Part shown: positions 1 through 8,914 of the stretch, in pieces
Layout of the letters: each line of letters starts with the position of its first letter
How positions within the stretch are numbered: the stretch's first letter is position 1
Assembly: GCF_002221525.1 (NCBI RefSeq)
Contig: NZ_CP011029.1
Location: 558,001-622,000 of the forward strand
Source: Pseudoalteromonas espejiana DSM 9414
Lineage (GTDB): Bacteria; Pseudomonadota; Gammaproteobacteria; Enterobacterales; Alteromonadaceae
DNA length: 64,000 bases
Direction: 5' to 3'
Notes under the pieces: model-generated
Told to the model about the DNA's origin: nothing
The model's input: only the letters and a program-made list of their open reading frames with translations
The model's database searches: none
Program-made: the position numbers and the translations under genes

Positions 1-1
1 T

Positions 2-250
2 ATTATGCAGCAAACATTAAGCGGTACTGTTGCTGTAAACGACGCACTGGTGCAAGTAACTGCCGACGATGTGCCATTTGGTGGTGTAGGGCATTCAGGA
101 ATGGGGCATTACCATGCTAAGGAAGGGTTTTTAACGTTTAGCCACGCAAAAAACACACTCGTATCGAGTTCATTTAATCCGCGCACAGCTCTTTTATTAA
201 AGCAGAGCAAACTCATTATTAAGTTGCTCAAATTTTTATACATTAAATAA
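2..250 (+). CDS. aldehyde dehydrogenase, C-terminal part (truncated by window edge)
   Basis: The reading frame is open from the left edge of the window and ends at TAA 248-250. The visible 82 residues contain the ALDH-superfamily C-terminal signature PFGGVGHSGMGHYHAKEGF followed by a FSHAK stretch and a hydrophobic, basic tail (LLKFLYIK). This combination is typical of the coniferyl/fatty aldehyde dehydrogenase branch, whose hydrophobic C-terminus can associate with membranes. It would oxidise an aldehyde to an acid with NAD(P). The catalytic Cys and Glu lie outside the window, so substrate and subfamily are inferred from the tail only. Confidence 0.8.
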   Translation: MMQQTLSGTVAVNDALVQVTADDVPFGGVGHSGMGHYHAKEGFLTFSHAKNTLVSSSFNPRTALLLKQSKLIIKLLKFLYIK

Positions 251-255
251 AATTA

Positions 256-292
256 AAGGGCTAATACAATAAATGTATTAGCCCTTATTTTT
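256..292. terminator. bidirectional rho-independent terminator
   Basis: Perfect stem GGGCTAATACA (258-268) / TGTATTAGCCC (274-284), extended by A-T pairs, loop ATAAA, with T-rich flanks on both strands. It lies between the convergent aldehyde dehydrogenase and Sel1 genes. A weaker hairpin (AGGGCT 310-315 / AGCCCT 324-329) lies next to it on the Sel1 side. Confidence 0.85.
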
Positions 293-343
293 ATATGCTC
301 AGTTTAATTAGGGCTATGGTTAAAGCCCTATAATTTAAGTGGG

Positions 344-1069
344 CTAAAATAAGCGGCCTTCACCTGCATATGTGCCGGCGAGTATTTTTTCATAAATTTT
401 GTCGGCTTTTTCTTTTGCTTCTTCAACTTCTTTAGGTAGCATTTTTTGCTCATCGAGCTTGCGGCTGTGGCTTGCTTGCATATTTCCATTGTATTCAGCA
501 ATGGTATTCCACACGTACGATTTTTCTAGGTCTTTGGGCATGCCTAAGCCTTCAAAGTACATTAATGCTAAATTAAATTGTGCCAGCGAGTAGTTATTTG
601 CTGCCGCTTTTTCATACCAGGTTCTGGCTTGTTTGTAGTCGCGCGAGACGCCTTCGCCATTCGCGTACATAACGCCTAAATTAAATTGAGCGGCTGGTAG
701 GTTTTTTTTAGCTGCTTTTTCAAATAAGGTTACGGCCATTTGCTTATCAAGCTTTACGCCTTTTCCTTCATCGTATAAAACAGCTAATGCAAACATAGAA
801 TCGGCGTGGTTCTTTTTAACGCCTTCTTTATAAAGCTCTGCGGCTTTAAAGTAATCGCGTGTAACACCATAGCCACCTTCGTACAGTTTACCTAATTCGT
901 AAATACCAGGTGCAAAACCTTTATCAGCTAAGTATTCAAATTCTTTCAGTGCAGTTGCAAATTCGCCTTCGTTGGCTGCTCTTATTCCGTCTTCAAGAGT
1001 TGCATGCGCAAGCGGGCTTGAAAGTAAAATGCCAGCAAGTATTAATGATTTTAAATTAATGTGTGACAT
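344..1069 (-). CDS. Sel1-repeat (TPR-like) periplasmic protein
   Basis: A 241-residue protein with a Sec signal peptide (residues 1-23, ending PLAHA) and four Sel1-like repeats at a regular 36-residue spacing (about 52-196). Each repeat has the A-x-x-x-LG-x-MY-x-x-G-x-GV pattern. Sel1 repeats form helical solenoids that serve as protein-interaction scaffolds; no enzyme motif is present, and the partner cannot be deduced. The ATG at 1069 was chosen because a GGAG sits 8 nt upstream of it. Alternative upstream starts (1099, 1075) would put that GGAG too close or inside the gene and would spoil the signal peptide. The gene is monocistronic. Confidence 0.85.
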   Translation of the reverse strand: MSHINLKSLILAGILLSSPLAHATLEDGIRAANEGEFATALKEFEYLADKGFAPGIYELGKLYEGGYGVTRDYFKAAELYKEGVKKNHADSMFALAVLYDEGKGVKLDKQMAVTLFEKAAKKNLPAAQFNLGVMYANGEGVSRDYKQARTWYEKAAANNYSLAQFNLALMYFEGLGMPKDLEKSYVWNTIAEYNGNMQASHSRKLDEQKMLPKEVEEAKEKADKIYEKILAGTYAGEGRLF

Positions 1070-1643
1070 AGCCATGTCTCCAATAGGTAATCGTTGCAAT
1101 GTGTTGATTAAAACCTGTTTTATTGCAACACTTTGTACTCGCTAACCATTAGCTACGTATAAGGTGATGCAAATGCCTGAGACTAAGTTATTGCATAATC
1201 AAAACTTAGTTAAGCTGTGGTGATAATTATAGCTCAAATCGTCATAAATTTTATTATTACGTTTAAGTTTATAAGCGTAAGATACAGATATTACAGAAAA
1301 TTTAAAGAAGTAAAAAAGCGCTAACCAAGGTTAGCGCTTTTATGGCCATATTAACCGTCACTAATATGAGCAATGTAGCAAGTAGATGTGAACTTTTATG
1401 CAATCACTTGGGTCGAGTAAGTAATCGTGGATAAGCAGTCACGTGCTTTAAACAAAATATCAGCATCCATGCTGTATTTCTTCCCTGGGCACTGAGGTCG
1501 TTACACTTTGTTTATGCGATTAATTATTATTTAGATTTGGTGGGGTGTCAACACTAATTGGTAATAATAATTGTTATCAATTGGTGTTTGAGTGTGTTTG
1601 GTCAGTGTGTTTTTATTAACTGTATGTTTTGTTAAGGTTTTTA
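1070..1643. other. gene-free divergent region with an orphan terminator
   Basis: 574 bp between the divergent Sel1 gene and the DUF6279 lipoprotein gene. No credible reading frame is seen. It contains an isolated strong terminator (1314-1341) and a palindrome CAGCATCCATGCTG (about 1463-1476). Both would fit a small untranslated transcript on the minus strand, but no known RNA family was recognised. Confidence 0.5.
1314..1341. terminator. orphan rho-independent terminator-like hairpin
   Basis: AAAAGCGCTAACC (1314-1326) and GGTTAGCGCTTTT (1329-1341) are perfect complements with A-rich and T-rich ends, so either strand could terminate here. No annotated gene ends nearby: both flanking genes point away from it. 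Confidence 0.7.
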
Positions 1644-2504
1644 ATGTTTAAAATAATAAATAAAAAATTTACTCGCGCGTTGGTTGTATTGAGCATGCTC
1701 TTTTTATGTAGTTGCTCGGCATCGTTTACTTATAATAATTTAACTTGGCTGTCGTCATTTTGGGTTGATGACTACATAGATTTAAATAAACAGCAAAATA
1801 AACAACTAAAAAGTATTATTACAACTACTCAGCAGTGGCATCGCAGTACCCAGCTACCTGCTTACAAGCAAGGTATTACTAATTTAAAAAGCCTGTTTAA
1901 TCAGCAGCTCAATTACTCTCAGCTTAAAGAGCAAGTTGTATTTGCCAGAGCTCACTTTACTAACTTACTTGAATACGCAAATTTACCGTTAGCTCAATTA
2001 GGTTTAACACTCTCATTGGCTCAAAAAGAGGAGTTAATTAATAGTATTCAAGAGCAAATTAATGAAGAACAAGAAGAGTTTAAACAGCAAACAGCGAGTG
2101 AGCGAAAAAGTGAGCGCCTAGAGCGACAGCTTGATTACTATCAACAGTGGTTAGGTAAGCTTAGCGATACTCAAACGGCGCTTATAAGCACTGCTAATAA
2201 TAAGCATCATGACTCTAAAGCACTCTGGCTTTTATACAAACAAACGCGGCTAAATGCCGCAGAAGGTGTTTTAACCAACAACACATTAAACGATAATGAG
2301 TTTGTTGAGCAGTTGAGCTTTGTAATTAAAGAGCGTGACGCTTTTATGAGCGATGAGCTAATAAATAGTAATGAGGCTAATCTTGATTTATATGTCAATT
2401 TGCTACTTGAATTAAATACAACATTAAGCGCAAAGCAACGTGAAAATGTTAATGATGAATTCGATGAACTCATCGATACGCTCACCGACTTAATAAACGA
2501 TTAA
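1644..2504 (+). CDS. DUF6279 family lipoprotein
   Basis: A 286-residue predicted lipoprotein. The start has a hydrophobic segment ending in an LCSC lipobox, so the mature protein would be anchored by a diacylglyceryl-cysteine. The mature part opens with a YNNLTWLSSFWVDDYIDL stretch characteristic of the DUF6279 family and continues as highly charged, Gln/Glu-rich helices (many EQ and KQ pairs), likely coiled coil. Function is unknown. The ATG at 1644 was preferred over TTG 1629 because TTAAGG lies 6 nt upstream. A hairpin overlaps the stop codon. Confidence 0.8.
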   Translation: MFKIINKKFTRALVVLSMLFLCSCSASFTYNNLTWLSSFWVDDYIDLNKQQNKQLKSIITTTQQWHRSTQLPAYKQGITNLKSLFNQQLNYSQLKEQVVFARAHFTNLLEYANLPLAQLGLTLSLAQKEELINSIQEQINEEQEEFKQQTASERKSERLERQLDYYQQWLGKLSDTQTALISTANNKHHDSKALWLLYKQTRLNAAEGVLTNNTLNDNEFVEQLSFVIKERDAFMSDELINSNEANLDLYVNLLLELNTTLSAKQRENVNDEFDELIDTLTDLIND

Positions 2505-2526
2505 GTTATTAAGTCGGTGTATTTAT
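2483..2526 (+). terminator. terminator hairpin overlapping the stop codon
   Basis: CACCGACTTAATAA (2483-2496) pairs perfectly with TTATTAAGTCGGTG (2506-2519). The TAA stop of the lipoprotein gene lies in the loop. The T tract that follows is short (TATTT), so efficiency is uncertain. Confidence 0.6.
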
Positions 2527-2803
2527 CACCGCGTTGCTTTTAAAAACATCAAGGCTGAGCACAAATCAGCCAAACACACCCACTTAAAAGTTTATCGCTT
2601 ATTATGTGTGGTTTATAGATGCTAAGATAATGTTTTATAGTTAAAAACTATCCCACCTGATCGGTTTTAAAATTTATCTCGTACGCTTGTCTCGTTTATT
2701 TGTTGCTTGACTATCCTGCCTTTTTCAATAAATGTAGAAAAAAGTAACATCCATTACGCTTAACTAGGCGTGCACATATAAAGGTTTGTAATGGTAACAA
2801 CTT

Positions 2804-3823
2804 ATGGTTACTGATTTAAAAAGTATGCTAAATACCTGGTACCCGCTGCGTGATGAGCAGCAATGGGTACTTGCTACGTTGTACCGCATTGAGGGCTCAA
2901 GCTATCGAAAGCTGGGTGCTATGATGCTAATTTCAAGCTTAGGGCAACGCTTAGGTATGCTCTCTGGTGGTTGTTTAGAGGCCGACATTCAGCGTCACGC
3001 TAAACAAGTTATGACTTCATTAAATTCAAAAACAATTACTTATGATGCAACCGATGAAGACGATTTAACGTTTCAGCTTGGTATTGGCTGTGGTGGAATA
3101 GTCCACATAGTGTTACAGCCGGTGCATAGCAACAACGGTTATTTGCAATTAACAGATATGTTTAATGCGCTTAAAAATAAACTTGCGGGGCATTATTTAC
3201 AGCAAATAAGCCCGTTAGCCGTAACGGGAGCTGGGCTGTTTAGCCCAAGTAGCAGTAGCAACGATTTATCACTTAATCGTAAAGCGCAACTCATCGATAT
3301 GGATAACAGCCAATGGTTACAGGTAGCTATTAACCCGTCTCCACATTTACTTATTGTTGGGGGGGGAGCTGATGCCATAGCGGTTTACGCATTTGCTAAG
3401 CAATTAGGTTGGATGGTGAGTATTTGGGATAGCCGAGCTGCTAATGCCAAAAGGCAATATTTTCAAAATGCAGATGCTATTTTACGAATTCCTCCTGCTG
3501 AACTTAAACAATATTGCGAAGATAATAAAGTAGATGCCGCTATTTTAATGGCGCACAGTGTAGAGCTAGACTCACAGGCATTAGCCGCACTTACCCTCAG
3601 CCCACTAAAATACATTGGTTTACTTGGTCCTAAACACCGCAGAGCACAAGTATTTGACCATGCAGGTTGCAACGTTCAAGATGTAAAAGCCCCTGTATTT
3701 GGCCCTGTAGGGCTAAATTTAGGCGGGGATTCCCCAGAGAGCATTGCGTTGTCGCTCATTAGTGAGATACACGCCGTGCTGTCAAATAAAGATGCAACAT
3801 CATTAAGTAACTGGGGCAATTAA
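2804..3823 (+). CDS. XdhC/CoxI family molybdoenzyme maturation factor
   Basis: A 339-residue protein of the XdhC family, cytosolic chaperones that bind molybdenum cofactor, promote its sulfuration and insert it into xanthine-dehydrogenase-type enzymes. The N-terminal XdhC_CoxI domain shows GSSYRKLGAMM (31-41), SGGCLE (54-59) and GIGCGG (93-98). The C-terminal Rossmann-like domain starts around residue 182 with a LLIVGGGADA nucleotide-binding motif and includes the YIGLLGPKHRR motif. It is followed after 2 nt by a MocA-like gene and then by the iorAB-type subunits, whose large subunit is the probable client. Confidence 0.9.
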   Translation: MVTDLKSMLNTWYPLRDEQQWVLATLYRIEGSSYRKLGAMMLISSLGQRLGMLSGGCLEADIQRHAKQVMTSLNSKTITYDATDEDDLTFQLGIGCGGIVHIVLQPVHSNNGYLQLTDMFNALKNKLAGHYLQQISPLAVTGAGLFSPSSSSNDLSLNRKAQLIDMDNSQWLQVAINPSPHLLIVGGGADAIAVYAFAKQLGWMVSIWDSRAANAKRQYFQNADAILRIPPAELKQYCEDNKVDAAILMAHSVELDSQALAALTLSPLKYIGLLGPKHRRAQVFDHAGCNVQDVKAPVFGPVGLNLGGDSPESIALSLISEIHAVLSNKDATSLSNWGN

Positions 3824-3825
3824 TA

Positions 3826-4437
3826 GTGCGTATTGCGCGTGTAATTTTAGCCGCTGGGCAATCCTCTCGGTTTAATGGCTGTAAACTCATAGCCGATGTT
3901 GGTAATGCACAAACTATGATTGCCCGTGCGGTTGATACGTTTAAAAGCGATGATGCGTTACCCACCTATATAATAAGCGGCGTTTGGCATAGCGAAATAA
4001 CATACGTACTGGCCGATTATAAAAATATAAAAATAATACATAATCCAAAGTGGCAAGAGGGCTTGGGGAAGTCCATTGCAGTAGCTACAGAAGTAATAAC
4101 GAATACACAACCCGTTGATGGCATTTTATTTATGTTAGCTGATCAGGTTGAGCTTAAATCTGAGCATATAAATACGCTACTCAATGCGTTTGGAAATAAG
4201 CCAACGCGTTGGTGCGCTGATTATGGTGAGCGTATAGGCGTACCTGCTATTTTTCCGGCTGCTGATTTTAAGTTATTAAAGGCACTGAGTTGTGATAAAG
4301 GCGCACAGCATTTATTGCGCCACACAGATGCAGAAGTAAATACGATAAAGCTTTCAGATGCGCGCATTGATATAGATACACAACAGCAACTTCAACAGTT
4401 TATACAAAGTAAAAATGCATTGGCATGCAACAAGTAA
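3826..4437 (+). CDS. MocA-like nucleotidyltransferase (molybdenum cofactor cytidylyltransferase family)
   Basis: A 203-residue NTP_transf_3 protein with the family signature VILAAGQSSRFNGCKL (residues 6-21), including the glycine-rich loop and Lys20. A downstream LADQVEL supplies the aspartate expected to bind metal. MocA converts Mo-molybdopterin plus CTP to the cytosine dinucleotide cofactor used by many IorAB- and aldehyde-oxidoreductase-type enzymes. Its place between xdhC and the enzyme subunits supports this role, though some relatives use other nucleotides. Translation starts at GTG 3826, 2 nt after the xdhC stop, with GGGG upstream, suggesting coupling. Confidence 0.85.
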   Translation: MRIARVILAAGQSSRFNGCKLIADVGNAQTMIARAVDTFKSDDALPTYIISGVWHSEITYVLADYKNIKIIHNPKWQEGLGKSIAVATEVITNTQPVDGILFMLADQVELKSEHINTLLNAFGNKPTRWCADYGERIGVPAIFPAADFKLLKALSCDKGAQHLLRHTDAEVNTIKLSDARIDIDTQQQLQQFIQSKNALACNK

Positions 4438-4606
4438 ATACAAGGAAATAGCCTAAACTTAATCAAGGCCGTTTACTGCATACATTGGCGGCAATCTTTA
4501 ACGTAAGAAACTCTTACTCAATACACACGTATAAAAGTAACTATACAGGGTCAATAGTTACTTCAACTTTATCTAATTGATATAAAGCTTAATCAAGGGG
4601 CAAGCT

Positions 4607-5095
4607 ATGGTGACGTTTACAGTAAATGGCAAGGTGGTTGAATCACAAGCAAGTGCAGATACACCGTTGCTTTGGGTCATTCGCGATGAAATAGGGTTAA
4701 AGGGCACCAAATTTGGTTGCGGCATTGCAATGTGTGGGGCATGTACCGTGCACTTAGATGGGCAAGCTACACGTTCGTGTGTATTACCTATAGGTGCTGT
4801 AGCAGGTAAAAACATTACCACAATTGAAGGCCTTAATAATGAGCACCCATTGCAAAAAGCATGGGTAGATGAGCAAGTACCACAATGTGGTTACTGCCAA
4901 TCAGGGCAAATTATGCAAGCGGCTACGTTATTAGCGGCTAACCCTAATCCAACAGATGAAGAAATAGTGAATCATATGAACGGCAACTACTGCCGCTGTA
5001 TGGCGTACAAGCGTATTAAATCAGCTATACAGCGTGCAGCTGATGAATCGCAAAGTGCAGTTCAAATGTTTAACCCCAAAGAGCTAGACGTGTAA
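4607..5095 (+). CDS. 2Fe-2S small subunit of IorAB-type molybdenum hydroxylase
   Basis: A 162-residue small subunit carrying two [2Fe-2S] clusters. The plant-ferredoxin-type cluster ligands are C38, C43, C46 and C58. The C-terminal helical domain has C94-x2-C97 and C129-x-C131 (the CRC motif). It passes electrons from the molybdenum site of the large subunit to an external acceptor. The best family match is isoquinoline 1-oxidoreductase alpha subunit or a related aldehyde oxidoreductase; the real substrate cannot be told from sequence. There is no signal peptide, so export would be by piggy-back with the Tat-targeted large subunit. The large-subunit gene follows 12 nt later. Confidence 0.9.
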   Translation: MVTFTVNGKVVESQASADTPLLWVIRDEIGLKGTKFGCGIAMCGACTVHLDGQATRSCVLPIGAVAGKNITTIEGLNNEHPLQKAWVDEQVPQCGYCQSGQIMQAATLLAANPNPTDEEIVNHMNGNYCRCMAYKRIKSAIQRAADESQSAVQMFNPKELDV

Positions 5096-5107
5096 CTGGA
5101 GCCGACA

Positions 5108-7399
5108 ATGAAAAAACTATTTCAAAAAAACACCGAAACCGTAAATTTAAATCGTCGCTCATTTATGATTGGCACCGCCAGTGCGGGTTTAGTTATGGCA
5201 TTTGCGCCGGCTTTGTTTTCAGGTGAGCTCAGTGCAAAAGAGTCGATTGCTCAGCAGGCTTATTCACCAACAATTTGGTGGACAATGAGCCCAGAAGGCG
5301 AAGTAGAAGTAAGTATTGCTAAAGCGGAAATGGGCCAACATATTGGTACTGCTCTAGCCCGTATAGTTGCAGATGAGCTAGAGTGCGATTGGGATAAAGT
5401 GTCAATTACTTACGTAGATACCCACGAAAAATGGGGTTATATGGTAACAGGCGGCTCGTGGTCGGTATTTCAAAGCTTTAAGCCGCTTTCACAAGCGGGC
5501 GCTGCAGGGCGCTTAGCCCTTATTGATGCAGGCGCAAGTATGTTAGGGGTTAAGCCTGAGCAGTGCCATGCTAAAAAAGGGCATATTATTGCAGGCGATA
5601 AATCGCTCAGTTATGCCGATATTGTAAAAAAAGGCGAATTTAACCGTACTTTTACCAGCGAACAAGTAGAAAAACTGCCTCTAAAACCTGCTAATAAACG
5701 CCACTTAACAGGCTTAAACCAAGATTTCAAAGCGCTCGATATACCCGCTAAAACAAATGGTACAGCGGTATATGGTATTGACGTTGAGCTTGAAGGCATG
5801 GTGTATGCTCGCCCTGTAATTCCGCCGACCCGTTATGGCAGTGAAGTAACTAAGGTTGATGATAGCGCCGCCAAATCAATTAAAGGCTACCAAGGCTATG
5901 AAATTTTAACTGACCCAAGTAATACTGTAGAAGGCTGGGTGGTTGTTTTAGCAGACAATTACCCAAGTGCGATTAAGGCGGTTGATGCATTAAAAGTAAC
6001 TTACAAAAAGGGCCAAACGGCCAACGTTACTGAAGCTGATATTCAGGCTTTAGGTGCAAAACTATGTAACGACAGCAGCTCAGGCACTTTATTTGTAAAT
6101 GAGGGCGATACACCTAAAATGCAGTTCGAGGCAAAACAAACACTCGATGCTGTATACACCACTGCTACCGCTAGTCATTACCAATTAGAGCCACTTAATG
6201 CCGTTGCCGAATTCAACGATGGAAAATGGGTAGTTCATACTGGTAATCAATGGCAGTCTTTAACCTTGCCTGCACTGGCCAAAGCGCTAGATATAGAGCA
6301 AAACAAGGTGATCATACGCCCTTATTATTTAGGTGGTGGCTTTGGCCGCAGATTATTTGGGGATTGGACTGTACCTGCAGCACTTACTGCAAAAGCAATT
6401 GGCAAGCCGGTTAAATTGGTATTTACCCGCGCTGATGATAGCTTGTTTGATCAATCACGCTCTGCGTCAACCGCAAAATTAACGGCGTCGTTTAACCAAA
6501 GTGGCGAGCTAAGCGCTATGGAACATGCCTTTGCGGCAGGTTGGCCAACAAAAGCGATGGCACCGGGCTTTTTATCACCTGGGGTTGATGGTAATGGTAA
6601 GTTTGATGCGTTCTCAGCTTCAGGTGCCGATCACTGGTACAGCATGGATAACCACCGAGCCCGCGCAATTAATAACGAGCTTGCGCAAAGTACATTTACC
6701 CCAGGTTGGCTGCGCTCTGTTGGGCCTGGCTGGATTGTGTGGAGCTTAGAGTCGTTTATTGATGAAATAGCCCATAAACAAGGCAAAGATCCTGTTGAGT
6801 TTCGCTTATCAATGCTTGATGGAAAAGGTAAACAAGCCGGTAAAGCGCCAGAAAGCGTAGGTGGAGCAACACGATTAAACGCAGTACTTAAAAAGGTGTC
6901 AGCGAAGGTTGCAAATGTTAAGCTGGGTGAAAATGAAGGCATTGGTTTTTCAGTAAGCTCTGGTCAAGAAAGGCATATGCCGGCATGGATTGCGACAGCG
7001 GCGCATGTTCATGTAAATAAAGACGACGGTAAAATTACCCTTAAAAAGTTATATGCTGTGGTTGATGCGGGTTTAATTGTTCATCCCGATGGTGCATTAG
7101 CGCAATTAGAAGGCTCATTATTATGGGGCACGAGCTTAGCTTTGCATGAGTCAAATAATTACCAAAATGGCCAAGTGGCGGCAACAAACTTTAATACTTA
7201 CCTACCACTTAGAATGCAAGATGTACCCGATATGGACATTGAGTTTGTACAAAGTGATGAGTTTCCGGTGGGCTTAGGCGAGCCGGGTGTTATTGGCGTA
7301 GCGCCAGCTATTGGCAATGCAGTATTTAATGCTGTGGGTGTACGTTTACGCGATTTGCCAATGAAACCAAGTGAGCTTAAAAAAGGCTTAATCGCCTAG
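5108..7399 (+). CDS. molybdopterin-binding large subunit of IorAB-type hydroxylase (Tat-exported)
   Basis: A 763-residue large subunit of the xanthine-oxidase superfamily. A Tat signal is visible: NRRSFM around residues 15-20 followed by a hydrophobic stretch. This predicts folding with cofactor in the cytosol and export to the periplasm with the small subunit. Cofactor motifs include GGGFGRRLFGD and, near the C-terminus, GLGEPG with the likely catalytic base E725. There is no FAD domain, as expected for the IorB type. Adjacent XdhC and MocA genes fit its maturation needs. The TAG stop at 7397-7399 is formed by the CTAG that starts an inserted MITE-like element. Confidence 0.9.
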   Translation: MKKLFQKNTETVNLNRRSFMIGTASAGLVMAFAPALFSGELSAKESIAQQAYSPTIWWTMSPEGEVEVSIAKAEMGQHIGTALARIVADELECDWDKVSITYVDTHEKWGYMVTGGSWSVFQSFKPLSQAGAAGRLALIDAGASMLGVKPEQCHAKKGHIIAGDKSLSYADIVKKGEFNRTFTSEQVEKLPLKPANKRHLTGLNQDFKALDIPAKTNGTAVYGIDVELEGMVYARPVIPPTRYGSEVTKVDDSAAKSIKGYQGYEILTDPSNTVEGWVVVLADNYPSAIKAVDALKVTYKKGQTANVTEADIQALGAKLCNDSSSGTLFVNEGDTPKMQFEAKQTLDAVYTTATASHYQLEPLNAVAEFNDGKWVVHTGNQWQSLTLPALAKALDIEQNKVIIRPYYLGGGFGRRLFGDWTVPAALTAKAIGKPVKLVFTRADDSLFDQSRSASTAKLTASFNQSGELSAMEHAFAAGWPTKAMAPGFLSPGVDGNGKFDAFSASGADHWYSMDNHRARAINNELAQSTFTPGWLRSVGPGWIVWSLESFIDEIAHKQGKDPVEFRLSMLDGKGKQAGKAPESVGGATRLNAVLKKVSAKVANVKLGENEGIGFSVSSGQERHMPAWIATAAHVHVNKDDGKITLKKLYAVVDAGLIVHPDGALAQLEGSLLWGTSLALHESNNYQNGQVAATNFNTYLPLRMQDVPDMDIEFVQSDEFPVGLGEPGVIGVAPAIGNAVFNAVGVRLRDLPMKPSELKKGLIA

Positions 7400-7712
7400 G
7401 GCGTGTTGACCTTTGATGGTTGAATTTGCAGCAGTGTGTTTGGTTTTTAGGCAAGGCGGAGCCTATGAAGTGTGGTTACTCCACATAAATAGGCGATAAC
7501 GCAGCATAAATGCCAAACATGCGCTGCCCTTCGGGTTCTGCCTAGGGGCGATAAACTCTTTGTTGTCTACATGGATGTAGGTAAGGGGCGTGAGCAGGAC
7601 GCGGAAGCTTTGCTCGGTTTTTACTTAGCCCACTAGGTTACAAACCTCGAGCCGCGATTTAATCGCCCCTAGATTGAACAAATTTCAATCCGCAAGGGTC
7701 AACACGCCCTAG
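7396..7712. mobile_element. 317-bp MITE-like element with 16-bp perfect terminal inverted repeats
   Basis: The ends CTAGGGCGTGTTGACC (7396-7411) and GGTCAACACGCCCTAG (7697-7712) are exact reverse complements. Similarity continues imperfectly for about 18 more bases inward. There is no reading frame for a transposase, so it would be non-autonomous. A second inverted pair inside, CTAGGGGCGAT (7542-7552) / ATCGCCCCTAG (7662-7672), also begins with CTAG and bounds a 131-bp inner unit, suggesting nesting. CTAG may be the target duplication, as in IS5-type (YTAR) insertion; this family assignment is inference. The left end overlaps the stop codon of the iorB-like gene. Confidence 0.75.
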
Positions 7713-7724
7713 TTATACGCTAAT

Positions 7725-7759
7725 AAGAGTGTACGGCGCACGCTGTACGCTCTTTGTAT
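7725..7759 (+). terminator. terminator-like hairpin upstream of moaA
   Basis: AAGAGTGTACGGC (7725-7737) pairs with GCTGTACGCTCTT (7742-7754), with one G-U pair and one mismatch, followed by TGTATTT. It is likely the original terminator of the molybdoenzyme operon, now separated from it by the inserted element. Confidence 0.55.
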
Positions 7760-7795
7760 TTAGCGATGTATTTTTAAATTGTTAAAGGCTTATTT

Positions 7796-8767
7796 ATGCT
7801 AGTCGACCCAGCAGGGCGAAAATTTAGTTATTTACGTTTATCTATCACTGATGTGTGTAATTTTAAGTGTGTTTATTGTTTACCCGACGGTTATCAGTGC
7901 GATCACGATAGAGATTTTTTATCTCTTAACGAAATTAGCAATACTGTAAAAGCCTTTGCCCATCATGGCATATCAAAGTTACGTATCACGGGCGGTGAGC
8001 CCACTCTAAGAAAAGATTTTATAGATGTTATTCGCGCAGCGAAAGACACGCAAGGCATTACTAAAATAGCAGCCACCACCAATGGCTACTCTATGCATAA
8101 GCATATTAATAACTGGGTAGATGCGGGTTTAAACGCTATAAATGTCAGTATTGATACCCTTGACCCGCGTATGTTTAATACCATTACCGGTCACGATAAG
8201 TTCTCGACTGTAATGCAAGGCATAGAAAGCGCCCTTGAAAGCGGTATAGAGTCGGTAAAAATAAATAGCGTTTTAATGAAGCAATACAATGGCCGTGAGC
8301 TTGATACCTTTTTGGCCTATTTAAAGCACAGGCCTGTGACGATGCGCTTTATTGAGCTAATGCAGACTAACGATAACAAATCATTTTTTGATGCTAATCA
8401 TATCTCTGGGCAATCTATTAAAGCTAAGTTATTGCAAGCTGGCTGGCAGCCAATAATACGAAGTGTGACTGCAGGCCCTGCACAAGAGTTTTTTCACCCA
8501 GACTACCAAGGCAAAATAGGGTTAATAATGCCTTATAGTAATGATTTTTGTGATACCTGTAATCGTTTACGTATCTCATCACTTGGTAAACTGCATTTAT
8601 GTTTGTTTTCAGAGCAGGGAATATCACTTAGAGAACACATGAGTGATAACACCAATCAGGCTTTAATTGATCAACTAGCACGTTATATAAAAACTAAAAA
8701 GCCCACCCATTTATTGCACCAAGGTGATACAGGGGTAACCACTAATTTATCTATGTTAGGTGGTTAA
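7796..8767 (+). CDS. moaA: GTP 3',8-cyclase MoaA
   Basis: A 323-residue radical-SAM enzyme catalysing the first step of molybdenum cofactor synthesis (GTP to 3',8-cyclo-GTP, used with MoaC to make cyclic pyranopterin). The SAM-binding 4Fe-4S ligands are C21, C25 and C28 (CNFKCVYC). The second, substrate-binding cluster uses C252, C255 and C269. The protein ends with the conserved C-terminal Gly-Gly dipeptide. Length is normal. It stands alone after the molybdoenzyme cluster; moaB-E and moeA are not in the window. The MITE-like element lies just upstream, beyond a terminator-like hairpin. Confidence 0.95.
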   Translation: MLVDPAGRKFSYLRLSITDVCNFKCVYCLPDGYQCDHDRDFLSLNEISNTVKAFAHHGISKLRITGGEPTLRKDFIDVIRAAKDTQGITKIAATTNGYSMHKHINNWVDAGLNAINVSIDTLDPRMFNTITGHDKFSTVMQGIESALESGIESVKINSVLMKQYNGRELDTFLAYLKHRPVTMRFIELMQTNDNKSFFDANHISGQSIKAKLLQAGWQPIIRSVTAGPAQEFFHPDYQGKIGLIMPYSNDFCDTCNRLRISSLGKLHLCLFSEQGISLREHMSDNTNQALIDQLARYIKTKKPTHLLHQGDTGVTTNLSMLGG

Positions 8768-8914
8768 AGTAAAACACACAGATGTAATTTAGATACCAAA
8801 TTAGGTTTTTTCTCTACAAAATTTGTAATATATATGGTTTTTAGTTAGGTATGTACTTGTTATATTTGCTATTAGCGTTACACTAAATTTTTGATTGTTT
8901 ATTAAGTTTTTTGA

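Noticed and set aside
2700..2735. Possible sigma-70 promoter (TTGACT with 17-bp spacing) upstream of xdhC
   Set aside because: The -10 position (AAATGT) is poor, and no other support exists, so no promoter is called.
6525..6942. Plus- and minus-strand frames inside the iorB-like gene
   Set aside because: They lie wholly within the 763-residue coding region with conserved motifs on the plus strand.
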